Assembly: GCA_028622995.1 (NCBI GenBank) | Contig: JAJQJQ010000066.1 | Coordinates: 682,001-746,000 of the forward strand | Length of the DNA: 64,000 bases | Source of the DNA: Panagrolaimus kolymaensis | Taxonomy: Eukaryota; Nematoda; Chromadorea; Rhabditida; Panagrolaimidae | Direction: 5' to 3' | Shown here: positions 1 through 12,692 of the stretch, one piece after another | Layout of the letters: each line of letters starts with the position of its first letter | Numbering within the stretch: the first letter of the stretch is position 1 | Notes under the pieces: generated by a model | Databases searched by the model: none | What the model saw: only the letters and a program-made list of their open reading frames with translations | What the model was told of the DNA's origin: nothing | Made by a program: the position numbers and the translations under genes

Positions 1-1838
1 TCCGGTTTCTGGCTTATTTCTTTTGAAGCATAAAATTGTTTGACCGAATAATTTTTGCATTTCTTTCTCCATTTTAGACAATTTCATTCGCCACTGTGCT
101 ACTTAAAAAAGGGACGAGGTCCAAGCAATTGGAGTGAGATACAAGCAGTAAAAAAAGCATGAAAATGGCAGCTGTAGATTTCGCGCACTTTTTTTCATTG
201 CATTTTGAGACTCTTGAAATTTTTTCTTTTCTCGAGTAAAAGACAGATGTCTATTTTTCAGGAGTAAAAATAAAAGCAAACACATAGCTGCCTGCTTTAC
301 CAAAAAAGGGGCGTCGACGGAAGGATTTTTTTTTGGCATGCATGCGTTCTTCACCTATCAAAGAGCTGCTGCTGGCTGCTTTCTTGGTTGTATGTTTGCC
401 GTCTTCGATTGGGAAGGATGGATAAGTGCCATGCTTTTTCCTCTTTTTTTTCTCTCAGCTTGCATCAAGTTAGAAAAAAAGGGTTTTTTTTTTGTGTAGC
501 AGAAGCTAAATATATTGACAGCTTCACTCAAGGGAGAGAGAAAGAGAAACATGATGCATGGAAGCTAGCTTTTCTCTTTCTCTCTTATGTGTGTGTTTGC
601 CTCTTTCACCCCATTTTTTGGATGGTTTCTTCTTGAGTTAAGCTGAAAACAGAAAAATTTTCTCCTTCAATGAATCTGCTGCAAGAAAGAAAAAATTTCC
701 ATACGATGGTTGTGCCACTGCTGCTTCGGCTGCGGCGTTAGAAGTCACATCAACTTCTCTTCACTGCTTTATAACGCTATTTTCAAATTCAGAATTATCG
801 TAAAAAACTTAAAAAAGCTTCTAAGCTTTATAGCTAAAAAAACGTAACTAAACATTAAAAAACTCTTTTTTAAATTTACCCAAAAATGAAGAGTTTTGAA
901 AATGAATTGATTCTTCTTCCAACTTAGGTTCGTTTTGTTCGATATGACATTTTCTCTCGTATCAAATGTTTGTGGATCGAAATATTTTTATATTGTTTTG
1001 TTTCGTGCTCCTTCTTTTTATTTTAATTTTAATTTTTTGCTTGTGCGGTTTGTATTTTTTAAACAAACAAAAAATAGTTTAATGGCAAAAAAAAATTTAC
1101 CTTTTATATATCAATCACGAGTATCGTTCTCTTTTTATTTTTTTCATTTCTTATTGAAGTCCTTGTTTGTATAAAGACAGACCAAGTCTTTTGGGAATTG
1201 ATGGTGAAAAAGCCGCCGAAAGTACTCAAAGTTGCATGTTTGATTTTTAAGTATATAGTAGTAGTGGTAAAAAAGCTGTAAAAAATTGCCAAAAGTACTA
1301 AGTATGTATGTATGTTCTGTTTTGTGGAACCATAAATTATGTTAAAAAATAAAGTTTTTCGGAAAGATTTATGTTTTTATCTAGAAATTGTCGGGAATGT
1401 GCTGAGTTAGCAGCGTTTTAGAAAATCTAAAAAAGATGTAACCTTATAAAATCTTTAGTTCAAAAAAATAATCATCACAGAAATTCTTCCACCATCAATT
1501 TCCTAAAAACTTATATGCCATTATTGATCTTATTATTTGCCTCCACTAAAAGCCTTCACACATGGCAAAAAAAATATTTAATTGATAATTGTGTCGTATA
1601 TCGTTAAATTTTTCTTGATTTTGTCCGTTGTTTTGAGTGAAAAAGTGTAATATTTTATTTCTTGTAAAATAATTTTTCAAAAAAGTTTTTATCGGTATTT
1701 TTAATTTAGGTTCTCTGTATTTGGTGAAAGAAAACATCGTAATTATATTATCTCAAAGTTTTTTGTAATGACCTAATAATTTTCTACCTCGTTTGAACTC
1801 TGCCGTATTTGCTTCCCCACACATTCACACATACAATT
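1..1838. other. Upstream region of the CELF gene, no gene seen
   Basis: T- and A-rich DNA with homopolymer runs. The open frames here are short, low in complexity and lack splice partners. It probably holds the promoter and perhaps untranslated 5' exons of the RNA-binding protein gene that follows. Confidence 0.5.
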
Positions 1839-4800
1839 ATGTCAACAACCACTGTAACATCAACATCCACAACTGCAGCAAGCACAAATGGCACACAAAT
1901 AGCTTCAACTTCCGCAAACCAGATTCAACCACATGAAAGAAGTTCATCAACAGATAGTAATGGATTTCCAGTAAAAGATGATGACACAATTAAACTTTTT
2001 GTTGGACAAGTATGTCGTTTGTTATTGAGTCATCTAGAAAGTTTGATGTTGTTTCATTTAGATTCCACGAAATTTGGAAGAAAAAGATTTAAAGCATTTA
2101 TTTGAATCTTTTGGAAAAATCTTTGAATTTACCATTCTCAAAGATAAATATACAGGAATGCATAAAGGATGCGCATTTTTAACATATTGCCATCGTGATT
2201 CTGCAATCAATTGTCAAAATGCATTACATGATAAGAAAACTCTTCCAGGGGTATGTTTATAAATACTATTAGCAGCTATCATAAAAATATTACAAATAAA
2301 ACAATTTTTTCGAGCTAAGAATTACATAAGAAGAAGTTTACTAAAGTTCACAGGTTCAAAATTACAAAAGCAAGGCCAAAAAAATTAATAGTAGCAGCTT
2401 ATAAAAAAAATAAAAGCGGCAAAAAAAAAAAGAAAGCTAAAATGAGTGAAGAGAGTTCCTTCCGTTGACCCAATCAAATTTTCGTTCATCCACGGATGAA
2501 GGGAAAATTAGATTTACATCGTAGGAAAGAAAAATAGATAGAAGAAGGCATTTCAAGAAGATGAGGATATAAAGAAAAAGCCGAATCCCCAACTTCTTCT
2601 TCTTTATTTTACTATTCTAACATGGGCTTTTTTCTCAAGCCTATCTAACTAAAATAGGAGGAGTAGTTCATAGGAATAAAATTTATTTTTGTTAAAAAGT
2701 TTTAAAGAAAAGTTGGATTTATACTTTACTTACTTTTTCCGTTTTTCCTTTGGGTGAAAACTTTCTCTTTTCAAAGTTATTGACTATTGTTTATTATTAA
2801 ATTTTTAGATGAATCGAGCAATGCAGGTTAAACCTGCGGATTCAGAAGATCGTCCAGCATCTCCGAGAGCATCTGATGATAAAAAAATATTCGTTGGAAT
2901 GCTTTCCAAATCTCAGACTGAAGAGGAAGTGAAAATTTTGTTTTCACCATTTGGGAAAATTGAAGAAATAACTGTTCTTAAAGGAGCAGATGGGGTATCT
3001 AAAGGTTGCGCCTTTGTAAAATTTAGTCAAACATCTGAAGCTACAAAAGCCATTGCAACTTTACATGGAAGTCGAACAATGCCTGGCGCATCTTCGTCTT
3101 TGGTGGTTAAATTAGCTGATACCGAAAAAGAGAGACAACTCAGGAGAATGCAACAAATGGCTTCTCAACTTGGCCTCCTCAATCCCATGCTTGCTACTCA
3201 ACTTAGTGTTTATGCTCAATATCCCCAGGTATGCTGGCTTTTTATTATTCAAAGTCTTAACTTAAAATTTGGGGCTTTCGCATCAATAAAGCTGACAAAA
3301 TTGTCTCTTTCTAAATTTATATCTTAAAAAATCAATTAACTCTGAATTGAATGGACTTTTTGAATCACTTCTTTATTATATGAGGCATAAGGGGCAATTA
3401 GGTTTGCGCGAGTGCGGTGGAGACCATTTGTCTTCTCAGCAAAACGAACGACAGCTGTCAAATAGATATTTAGATACAAGGATCAATCCAAAAAAAATAA
3501 AGCACATGGAATTTTTAATTTTATCCTTTTATGGAAAAACAAAAAATTTGAGCTAACAGCTGCCAAAAAAGAAATCAATCTTCTTTTTTTGTGGCATATG
3601 CTTTTCTTTTTTTTCTTCTGAAGGCGTTGAATTTTAAAATAAAATAACTTTTGACAGCTTTGAATTAAAATTATATTTGTTTCATGCATTTTTTTCTCCG
3701 TTCAATAAAACAATCCTAAAGCTTAGGTTTAAAAAAAATCTCAAAGTTATCGTTTTGTAAAAAGTAATAATAATAATTATTTTTTGAATATTTTTACAGT
3801 TATCTGCTTCTCAACAACAACAACCACAACAGCCAGCAATAGTACCTCATCATCAGCAAGTGGTTGTACAACCACATGCGACTCAAGCCGCACAATATCA
3901 ACAACAATTTGCAGCGCCTCATCAACCCAATCTTGCCGCAACAGCTGGATTTATGCCAATTGCAGCTTCATTGGCTCAACAAACACCCAATCATCATCAA
4001 AATGGTTTATTTGCCATGGCAGCAAATGGATGTCAAAATCCAGCGCTCATGGCTCTTCAAGCTCAATTAAATGCTGGAGGTTTAAATGGTTTACAAGCTT
4101 TAACAGCTCAACAAGTCGCTGTATCAGGTAAAAATTTTATAAGTCCAATAAGCTAAAACCATTGAAATTGTTTCATTTCAGCAGCTTCAAGTGTTCAAAA
4201 TGATATGGCTGCTGCAATGGCTGCGGCTATGCACGCTCAACAAAATGCCAATAACTTTGCAGCATTACAAAATAGCGCAGGTTTAACGGGAAATAGCGTT
4301 TCGCCCATGTTAGGATCAGCGGCGGGATTCGATCAACCTGGTGCGGCTGCAACCGTTTACAACCAAGCAATTCAACAAGCATTGGCCGTTCAACAAGCTC
4401 AATCCATGTTTCCTGGAATTCAGCAAAAAGAAAGTAAGTTTCTATTTTAAACATTTTTTTAAAAATAAAAAAGATTCGTTTTTTGAAGTCCCAGGCCCTG
4501 AAGGATCAAACCTTTTCATATATCATTTACCGCAAGAATTTGGTGATGCAGAATTAATGCAAATGTTTGTGCCTTTTGGAAATGTAATATCATCCAAAGT
4601 TTTCATTGATCGAGCAACAAATCAATCAAAATGCTTTGGTGAGTTTTAAAACTATTTTATGAGCTTAACAATAACACTTCTTTGTCTTGTGTTACTTTTT
4701 TTTATCAGTAAAAATAGCAAAGTTGTTAATTTTCGAACATTTAAAAGTTGGTTCCTAAACTAAAAAAAAAATCAAAACACTTAATTTAAAAATTTAAAGA

Positions 4801-5166
4801 TACCCGCCTCAAATTTTCAATGTTATCATTAATTTATTTTAAAAACCCACAGTATTTTTTTATCATCACTTTTGTAAAATTGTTTTATTTTATTTTTTTG
4901 ATTGGTTGAATTCAGCCAAAGCGTTTGTAAGCAGCATCTTTACCGTATAACCATTTTTTTAGTTTATTTTTTTGCATAGTTTTTTTAATTGCCTAAAGTT
5001 TAAAATAAAAATTGATTTGTGAAATGTGAGTGTTTTTTTAGGTTTTGTGTCGTTTGATAATTCTGCATCTGCCATGGCTGCCATTCAAGCCATGAATGGA
5101 TTTCAAATTGGTATGAAACGACTCAAAGTTCAACTTAAACGGCCACGAAATGATCGACCATATTAA
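1839..5166 (+). CDS. etr-1: CELF/Bruno-like RNA-binding protein (ETR-1 orthologue)
   Basis: Seven exons fit an unbroken 544-residue frame: 1839-2009, 2062-2250, 2809-3228, 3800-4127, 4182-4433, 4489-4638 and 5042-5166. RRM1 spans exons 1-2 (IKLFVGQ, then KGCAFLTY). RRM2 is in exon 3 ([16 protein letters not shown]). A Gln/Ala-rich linker fills exons 4-5. The CELF-specific RRM3 is split over exons 6-7 ([38 protein letters not shown]) and ends with the family's typical terminal Tyr. Three RRMs with a long linker are the normal CELF layout. CELF proteins bind GU-rich RNA and control splicing, stability and translation; ETR-1 is needed for muscle in C. elegans. The start ATG follows a Ser/Thr-rich leader; upstream alternative starts are possible. 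The exon 6 acceptor is ambiguous (4489 or 4495). Confidence 0.93.
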
Positions 5167-7155
5167 TAATGTGGCAACCAACATATGTGATTGAGCTTCA
5201 TCCTATTTTTCTTTGTCTTTTATCGTAAAAACAAAACTTTTTATTAACTTTAATGGTCTTTTAAGTCTTGTTTGTCGTACAAAAAAAAGCTTTCATTATG
5301 AGAATTCTTTAAAAAAATTTAGCTTTTCTTTTATTATTTTTTCCTTCTATCGTTTTTACCGTATATAATTGTGGCACGTCAATTACTTAATGTGTACATA
5401 GTTTTTCTTTTAGTTTTAATAATATTTAATGTTAGGATTCTTTGAGGAATCAAGATTGATGCCAAAAAGTAAAAAATCGTTTTAATTCGTCGATCCTCAA
5501 GGAACTTAATACTTCTAAAATTTAGTTATCAATTCTACCAGCGTTAAAACTTTTAATTTTTCATTTTTAACTTTGTTCTATTTTTGCCATTGTTTTTTCT
5601 TCTCTTTTGTTTTATATATTTTTAGTTTCAATATTCAGCATGTTTTTTCTTGCTACAATATAATATGCCATTATGTGAAAGTGAAATATTGTTGGTGTGT
5701 AAGTTTTTATTATTGTGAAACACACAAGCTTTTTTTATGTTATTACTTCCAACTAAAATTTCATTTCCCATATTTGTTTAAACTTTTAAGATTTTTAATC
5801 AACTTTTGATTTTAATTTCAGAGATTCCACCAACGATTTTATGCAACTCATAAGCACCAACAATAATTTTAGACCTTTCATTAAGAGTTAAAATGTATTT
5901 AATTCAAATGTTATTTAAGAGCTTGATATGTTATCTTACCATGATTTCTCACTTCTCTTTAGTTGATATGAATATTTGGTAGATTTACGTACCAAGTTCA
6001 TTGTTTTTTAATATGCGAGATTTCTTAGTTTGAATTTTTTAAATCCATTCTTTGAAATCATCTCTCTCACCACTTCAGGTCGTATTTTTCCAAATACGAT
6101 GTCTGTTTAAATCTGACAAAGTTCTTACGCATTTATTGTATCTTTTTATTTAAAAATATTTCTCGTCAGAATATCCCAGCAACTAGTCATTTAAAGAATC
6201 TTTGTTTTAATTGTAATATTTAATTTATCTAGTCACAATTCCTTTTTTACATTTTTACATACTTTCTTCAAACATTCCATTGTTTTAACAGTTTCTTTTC
6301 TTATTCCTTTAAATTAAATCCCGTGCTTTTAATCTATCTCTTTCCCATGTTCAAATCTTCAAAGAAACTCGCTAAAATCTGAGCCGTGCAAAGTCAGAGG
6401 CCATTGATCTCATATGTACAGAAAACCATATTTATAAGTCAAATTTTCATTTTATATAAATGATGATAAGACTTCCCATTCCCCATATTTCCTTCTAGGT
6501 AAGATTACCAAAAGTATGCCATTGAAAAGCAGCTATTTGGTCCCAAAATCACTATAATGTATTATTATTCATAGCTTTGTTTCATTATTACTTTTTTATG
6601 ATGACCCATAGGTTGAGTTTGGCCCATTTTTATAATAAATTTTAATGCATTTACTATTGTTTTTTGAATATTTATTTTTTATTATTGAATACTACTAATA
6701 AACGTTTTATCAAAAAATTAGAATAAATCGATTACATAATGATACTAAAAGCTATCGTAATCACAAAACTCTTTTAAACATAACAGAAATGATAAGACCG
6801 TACATTCATTTTCGATACATGTAACTGTTTCCGTATTGTGGTGACTCGAAAGGTTTAACAATTTTAGTATTATTTGTGTCGACGAAGTGAAAACCCGTCA
6901 AATGAATTTGTTAAAGAAAAAATGCTGAACACAGATAAACACAATAATTTCATCATCATACAATTTTATATTTCTCTTCATGCTCTTTACACATAAAACA
7001 AAACAAATAGCAATATTAAAGGCTTTTATTGATCACCTACAAATCTTCAAAACAATGATAAAAAATAATACCAGTCTTTTCATTCATTCAATAAAATAAG
7101 AACAAAACAGCTAATGTAAACTATAACTAAATTCCATTGTGAACACATACATCAT
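5167..7155. other. Convergent intergenic region
   Basis: This lies between the stop codons of the + strand CELF gene and the - strand TIM14 gene. It should contain both 3' UTRs. I see no coding exon, RNA gene or repeat in it. Confidence 0.5.
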
Positions 7156-7633
7156 TCAAGGATCCAATAAGTCTTTCGCTTCATTAATTTTAGCAGCAAG
7201 ATAAGGAGAGCCACCTGAAACAATTAGGGTTTAAATATGAAAAAGAATATAAAGTAAAATGAAATTACCTCGATCAGGATGATTTAAAACCATAATTCTT
7301 TTATGAGCTTCACGAATTTTTTGTTGTTTTGCAGCAGGACTAATTCCAAGAACCATAGCAGCTTCACGTTTCGTCATTTTTGCTTCAAATCCACCATAAT
7401 GATATTTTGAAAACTGAAATTTGTTGATAAATAAAGGAAAGAAAAAAAATGGAAAGCAAACTTACAGCTCCACTTGGAATGGCTTCAACTGCTTTTTTCA
7501 CAAGATGTTGATTTTTCATCATATATCTTCCAGCAAAACCAGCAGCTGCTAGCCCCAAACTAGCTAAGATAAATCCACCACTCTAAAATTAAAGTTTTAG
7601 TTCAAAAAAAAAATAGGTTAAAAAACTTACCAT
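7156..7633 (-). CDS. dnj-21: TIM14/PAM18, mitochondrial import motor J-protein
   Basis: Four exons on the complement: 7631-7633, 7466-7582, 7269-7413 and 7156-7214, giving 107 residues. The first coding exon contains only the ATG. A hydrophobic N-terminal segment (about residues 2-20, Gly/Ala-rich) anchors the protein in the inner mitochondrial membrane. A matrix-side J domain follows with HPD at residues 85-87 and the family ending [20 protein letters not shown]. It stimulates mtHsp70 in the presequence-translocase motor. The gene lies about 360 bp downstream of the dephospho-CoA kinase on the same strand, a spacing compatible with a nematode operon. Confidence 0.93.
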
Positions 7634-7990
7634 GTTTGATATCAAAAAACTAAAAGTTTGAAATGAAATCGTTCAACTAAATTTTTTTTCTTTCTCTTTG
7701 AGAGTTTCAAAAGCAAACAAAAACGCATGCTTTGCGTGTTCGAGAAAACTCTAATGATGAAACAACTTTAAAAATAGCAAAGACTCGTAAACATTTTTTA
7801 AAATGTGCAGATAATGATTACTGTCTCATTTAATGAATTCTCTAATTAGATAGTATGATACTTTTATGTACCAGCAAAAATTAAAATAAAAGGTAAACAA
7901 TATCATAAAATGAGCAAATACACATGTTGTTTTTATTTTTGATTTATTCATACATAAAAAAGTTTTACAAAGATTACATACACAAACATA

Positions 7991-8821
7991 TTAGAAAAAA
8001 GATTTCAAAAGTGACAAAGTTAAAATTCCTAAAATAATTCCTACAACAGATCGTACAATTAGCGGAATCCAGCTACTTTCAAGTTGATCAGCAATTTCAT
8101 TCAATTGTTTGATGGCTTCTTCCTTTCCATGATTATTATCAACCAAAAAAGTGGCTTTTTCCATTTTTTCTTTCATTGGCATTTGTGAAGCAATTCTTGA
8201 TTTTGCTACTTTTTCTTCTACAGTATCCCTTTGCATTAATCGTTCAAGTTGAGTTTTTTCATCACTAAAATTAGTACATACATAAATTAATACAATTGAA
8301 AAATATAAGTAAAGTTACCAATGCACAACAATAGTTTTTTGAACAATTCGATGAACACCTGATTCAAAAAGTAAAGGAACATCAAGAACAACAAATTTTT
8401 CACCACGTAAAAGATGAGATACAATTTGTTTAAACATGGCTTTTCCAACGGCAGGATGAGTTATAGCATTCAATTGAGATCTTTTCTAAAAAGAAAGTAA
8501 AAAGTTGCGAAGGATTACAAGAATATTACTTTAGCGTCTTCAAATATCACTGCCGAAAGTTTCTCTCGATTAAGTTCGCCTCCATTTTTATCATCGAAAA
8601 ATTCATCACCAAATACTTTTCTCAATTCATCATATGCAGGTTGACCAGGTTTTACAACTAAAAATACAATAAGGTTATTTTTATAAAAATTCATACAAAA
8701 TTGACTAACCTTCTCTCGCTAATTCATCAGCATCAATAACAATAATTCCTCGTTTGCGTAAAGTTTTTACAGCTGTACTTTTACCTGTAGCAATTCCTCC
8801 CGTTAATCCAACTAAATACAT
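7991..8821 (-). CDS. DCAKD: Dephospho-CoA kinase, membrane-anchored (DCAKD-like)
   Basis: Four exons on the complement (8710-8821, 8530-8657, 8319-8485, 7991-8264) give 226 residues. The protein starts [16 protein letters not shown], a P-loop of the CoaE family, and continues with [16 protein letters not shown] and DVPLLFESG, all characteristic of dephospho-CoA kinase. The enzyme phosphorylates the ribose 3'-OH of dephospho-CoA in the last step of CoA synthesis. The C-terminus carries a hydrophobic stretch ([18 protein letters not shown]), as in animal DCAKD proteins, so membrane anchoring is likely. No CoaD (PPAT) domain is fused. It may be the first gene of an operon with TIM14. Confidence 0.93.
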
Positions 8822-9963
8822 TACTGATAATTATAAAAGTTATAATAAATAAAATCAGTGTTCAAAGCAAAAATGGTAAACAACTTTCAACAAACTTTTT
8901 CTTTCCATCGCACACATCATCAATATCTGTAACATATTGCCAAGTTAGATGTGTGCAGTTATTTTAGTTGCACGATAATGTACGTACGTATATCATTACA
9001 ATAGTGACGATATTATAAACACCACAAGGTACTTAATCCTAAAGCAAAACTTCTTAAAAAATTTATTATCTCTTTCACTTCGAATCTTCTCGAATAATAA
9101 CAATATTCTCGAAACAGAGACTTGATCAAGCTTGTTGCCATATTTATCACACCTGATTTCCATGACGAGAGATAAATTTATTTTGATGGTTTGAGAAAGA
9201 AGGAATATATATGGTTTCATCCCTCCTTTGGGGCCTTTTCTAATAAATATTGGAATGATTAAGCAATTTGATTAATCATTAGCAAAAATTATTCTTTCTT
9301 CATTTTCACTTTCTTGCGTGCTCTTCATCATTCTCGATTTTTTTGTTGGTAAGAGTTCTTTCCTTTAATAATATTTGAATATAGTAATAAGGTAGATAAT
9401 AAATTAGTGATTCGTAATAGGTTCAAAAAAGAAAAGTCATAGTCTTGCCGCGATTTAGTAAGCATGAGTTAAATGTCACGATGTTTATGAAACATATATC
9501 TGACGATGCCGAATGTTTAGAAATGTTACCAACAATATTTATGTATGAAAAAAGCTTTTTTTGTTTGTTCGTCTATGCTCACTCCTTCTTTATTCTTGTA
9601 CATTTTCGCTTAAATTGTGATTTTTAAACATCGCTTGGTTGGCTAGATTTGATATTTGCGGTGATCACCAATTTGTAACGGATTTCATTTTTTTTACAAG
9701 ACTATCATTGCATGAACTTTTTCTCATGGTTCGTGCATTTTATTTCTTTGTTAGCAATTTTTGTATGAAAGTCGTAGCATGCTTTTTATTCCTTTGGGCT
9801 AGGTTATATTCAAATACAAATCTTGCGTGCATAACCCAAAAACAATTTAACCAATATTAATCCCTTGAATTCTCAATGAATAATTTACTGATTTCAGAAG
9901 ACTTCAATTTTGCCCCTCCTTCGACGAAGTTATTTCTCAAAGCATTCCAATTCTTTCAAAATA
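8822..9963. promoter_or_regulatory. Divergent intergenic region
   Basis: This region separates the - strand kinase gene from the + strand isomerase gene and should carry both promoters. A likely trans-splice acceptor (ACTGATTTCAG, ending 9897) lies 66 nt before the isomerase ATG. No coding exon was recognised. Confidence 0.4.
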
Positions 9964-10799
9964 ATGGCGAAGTAAGAATCATTTTAAACCATTTTTAAAT
10001 CGAATATATCAAAAAAAATTCTTTAGCCTCCCACAAACTTCAAAGCAATGTTTTGCAAAACTTTCGCGAACTGCATTAAAATTTGCCTTACATGAAAATG
10101 TTTCGGCTACTCAAGTCGAATATTTAAAAGAAAATTGTATAGCTGTAAATGAAAATGACCAGGTTATTGGAGAAATTAGTAAAGCTGAATGTCATAAAAA
10201 AGAGACAGGTTCGCCCATTCCATATTTATCCTTTCATGAATCAAATTTACCCTATTTTAGCAAGATTGCATCGAGCATTCAGCGTATTTATATTTAATCC
10301 TAGCGGCGAATTATTATTGCAACAACGAGCATCAACGAAAGTAACATTTCCAAATCGATGGACAAACGCTTGTTGCTCTCATCCACTTTTTACTCCCGAA
10401 GAAATGGAAACAAATAATGCATGGGGAATTCGAAAAGCAGCTAGAAGAAAGTTAGAACATGAACTTGGAATTGTGCAAAATTATTGCCGTTTAGAAGATT
10501 ATCAACTTGTTGGAAAATTCCTTTATGAAGCTGATTCCGATCTAAATTGGAAAGAGCATGAGCTTGATTATGTTTTAATATTAAATAATTTTACTGGTAG
10601 ATTGGTTGTGAATGCTGATGAAGTTTCAGCGATTAAATATGTAACACAGGATACATTAGAGACCGAAATCAATTCCACCCCAGAACAATTTTCTCCTTGG
10701 TTTAAATTATTACATCAAAAAGGATGGCTTAAAAAATGGTGGGAAGATCTTGAAAATTTATCAATTTATGAAGCGAAAGATATTGTTCGATTAAATTGA
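9964..10799 (+). CDS. idi-1: Isopentenyl-diphosphate delta-isomerase, type I
   Basis: Three exons (9964-9971, 10027-10208, 10261-10799) give 242 residues. The 52-nt second intron lies inside what looks like one longer open frame; removing it restores the family's LHRAFSVFIFN. Catalytic signatures are intact: TNACCSHP carries the active-site Cys and the WKEHELDY block carries the catalytic Glu; the Nudix-like ELGI is also present. The enzyme interconverts IPP and DMAPP for isoprenoid synthesis. It has no C-terminal peroxisomal SKL-type signal (ends VRLN). If translation began upstream, the 5' leader would encode an Arg/Ser-rich stretch, but I see no in-frame ATG there. It is the first of three + strand genes separated by 470 and 300 bp. 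Confidence 0.94.
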
Positions 10800-11268
10800 A
10801 AAAATGCTTCCAAATTTCTAAACTCATGATTCGTTCGATCTTTCAATCAATTTATTTTATTGAGGAATAAAATGTTTGTCATCCACATTCCTATATCGTT
10901 TTTTTGATTTTTATTTTCCTATTTGCATTTCTTTAATTTACTGAAATTCTATGATCCAAATAAATAATAAATAAAAAGTTGATATAAGTAAATAAGCAGC
11001 ATTTTCAAACTACCAAATAGCAAAATTGACAACAACGGTAAATTGGTGCAACGCGGCATTATGAGACTCAATGCAAAACATGAATACAAAAAGTTTTTGA
11101 GAAAAGGCCATCATCACTAACGATGACGTTCACTGTTTTTTATTTTTCCTTCAAAAAAATTCAATTTTGTATCGAATTTAATTTGCGTGTTTCTCTTTTT
11201 GCTTTGTTACTTGTTTCTTGGTTAAATTATAAAATTGTCAGGTTAATCATCCATCATCATCAAACAAC

Positions 11269-11907
11269 ATGCATTCGGTTTGGTCAAGAGCAAATTCAAT
11301 ATTTGCGTTTACTTTGACAGCAATGTCAGTTGTAACTTTTGCAGTATTTCTTTCAACAATTATGTCACAACGTGAAACGGATGTCACTATTTCTGCAACA
11401 AATCCTCGAGTGTAAGCTTTTTGTCTTTTTTTACTTTTATCATATTATTTTAATTTTTTAGCCGTGTTATGCCTGATTATATATCTGAAAGTGGTCGAAG
11501 TGATCATGCTATGGTTTCTCTCAACATTGAAGCGGATGTCTCACCTATTTTCAATTGGAATGTCAAACAGCTTTTCATGTATCTTGTTGCTGAATACAAA
11601 ACTCCTAAAAATGTATGTGCCTGTATTCGTATAACTCTTTGCTAATTGCTTCAAATTTTAGGAAGTAAATCAAGTTGTTCTTTGGGATAAAATTGTTCTT
11701 CGTTCTGAACGTTCTGTGATTATTGAAACCAATGCTTCACCTAAATATTACTTCATTGATGATGGACAAAATCTCCGTGGACATGAAAATGTTACTCTTT
11801 ATCTTAAATGGAACATCATCCCAAATGCTGGATATCTTGCATTTGCAAAAGCTCATGGTTCATATCAAGTCAAATTCCCTTTACAATATGTATCAGGACG
11901 TTTCTAA
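11269..11907 (+). CDS. spcs-3: Signal peptidase complex subunit 3 (SPC22/23)
   Basis: Three exons (11269-11411, 11462-11612, 11662-11907) give 179 residues, the usual family length. The protein has one N-terminal membrane anchor (about residues 10-30) and a lumenal domain with family blocks MSVVTFAVFLS, MVSLNIEADVSPIFNWNVKQ, QVVLWDKIV and LYLKWNIIPNAGYL. It is an accessory ER subunit needed for signal-peptide cleavage. It stands in tandem between the isomerase and a small secreted convertase-prodomain gene. Confidence 0.95.
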
Positions 11908-12207
11908 ATTTTATCTTTGATTCATGTTATTTATTTATTAAGACAAATTTTTGTTATGATTTAATTTTCGGTATTCAAGGGTCAAATTTCTTTTGTTAAT
12001 TGTATTATCGTTTTGTTTATTGAATCTTAGTTTGAGTAAATGATTAAATAATTGAGGGAAATATATGTAATAACTGTGTGTCGTAAAATTGTTGGAATCA
12101 AGTTATTTGTGGCTTTACAGCATTTTAAAAGACATGTTAAAAGTTTGCTTTTGGTTCATTTTTGGCTACGACTTGGATAAAATCGTGTTTAATTTTAGTA
12201 TTGCTTA

Positions 12208-12692
12208 ATGCAAGAACATCATATATTCTTTTCATTGATATTGTTGTGCATATTTAGCGTTTCAATAATAGCAATGGGAGATAATTCTTTATTTTGTGAT
12301 GAAAGCGGCGAATGTCATGAGCGATGGACAACGATAATAAAATTGAAAGAGAGAAATGATGATTTAGCAAAAGAAATAGCAAATGAACATGGATTAGTTT
12401 TAAGAGTAAGTACAACCTACTTACGGACTTTTTTTTTAAATCCTGCAAAATGCATTTTTCAAGAATCCTTGCTATTACTTTTCTGTCACAAAGTTTGTAC
12501 TTGAAGTTTGATTGATATTGTTTTCAGGGTGAAGGTCGTCCATTACCAGGAACAAGTGAATATTTTGCTAATTATGTTCTTTCTGGTGTTTCTCATGACC
12601 AACGACAATCCACGTTAGCTGAAATCAGGAAGAATTCAAACATCGAAAGTGTACATGAAGAACAAGAAAAAATGAGAACAAAACGTATTTAA
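12208..12692 (+). CDS. Stand-alone proprotein-convertase (S8) prodomain-like secreted protein
   Basis: Two exons (12208-12405 and 12528-12692) give 120 residues. The ATG is 9 nt after a TTTTAG, consistent with trans-splicing. Residues 1-22 form a signal peptide (FFSLILLCIFSVSIIA core). The rest resembles the prodomain of furin/PC-type convertases: WTTIIKL, then LAKEIANEHGL, then GEGRPLPGTSEYF, then a tail EEQEKMRTKRI with an RTKR dibasic site. Convertase prodomains fold the enzyme and inhibit it. Here the frame stops one residue after RTKR, with AATAAA about 14 nt later, and no peptidase domain follows. It could be a free convertase inhibitor or chaperone, or the remains of a full convertase gene. 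Family assignment is by eye from spaced residues. Confidence 0.68.

Noticed and set aside
388..636. 82-codon frame upstream of the CELF gene
   Set aside because: Phe/Ser-rich translation of low-complexity DNA, overlapped by equally long frames on the other strand.
9445..9860. Open frames before the isomerase gene
   Set aside because: Low-complexity frames, one with a non-ATG start, no splice context and no motif; this is promoter and leader sequence.
10149..10799. Single 216-codon open frame for the isomerase starting at 10149
   Set aside because: Its first 37 codons read through a 52-nt intron in the wrong frame. Splicing 10208 to 10261 restores conserved family sequence on both sides.
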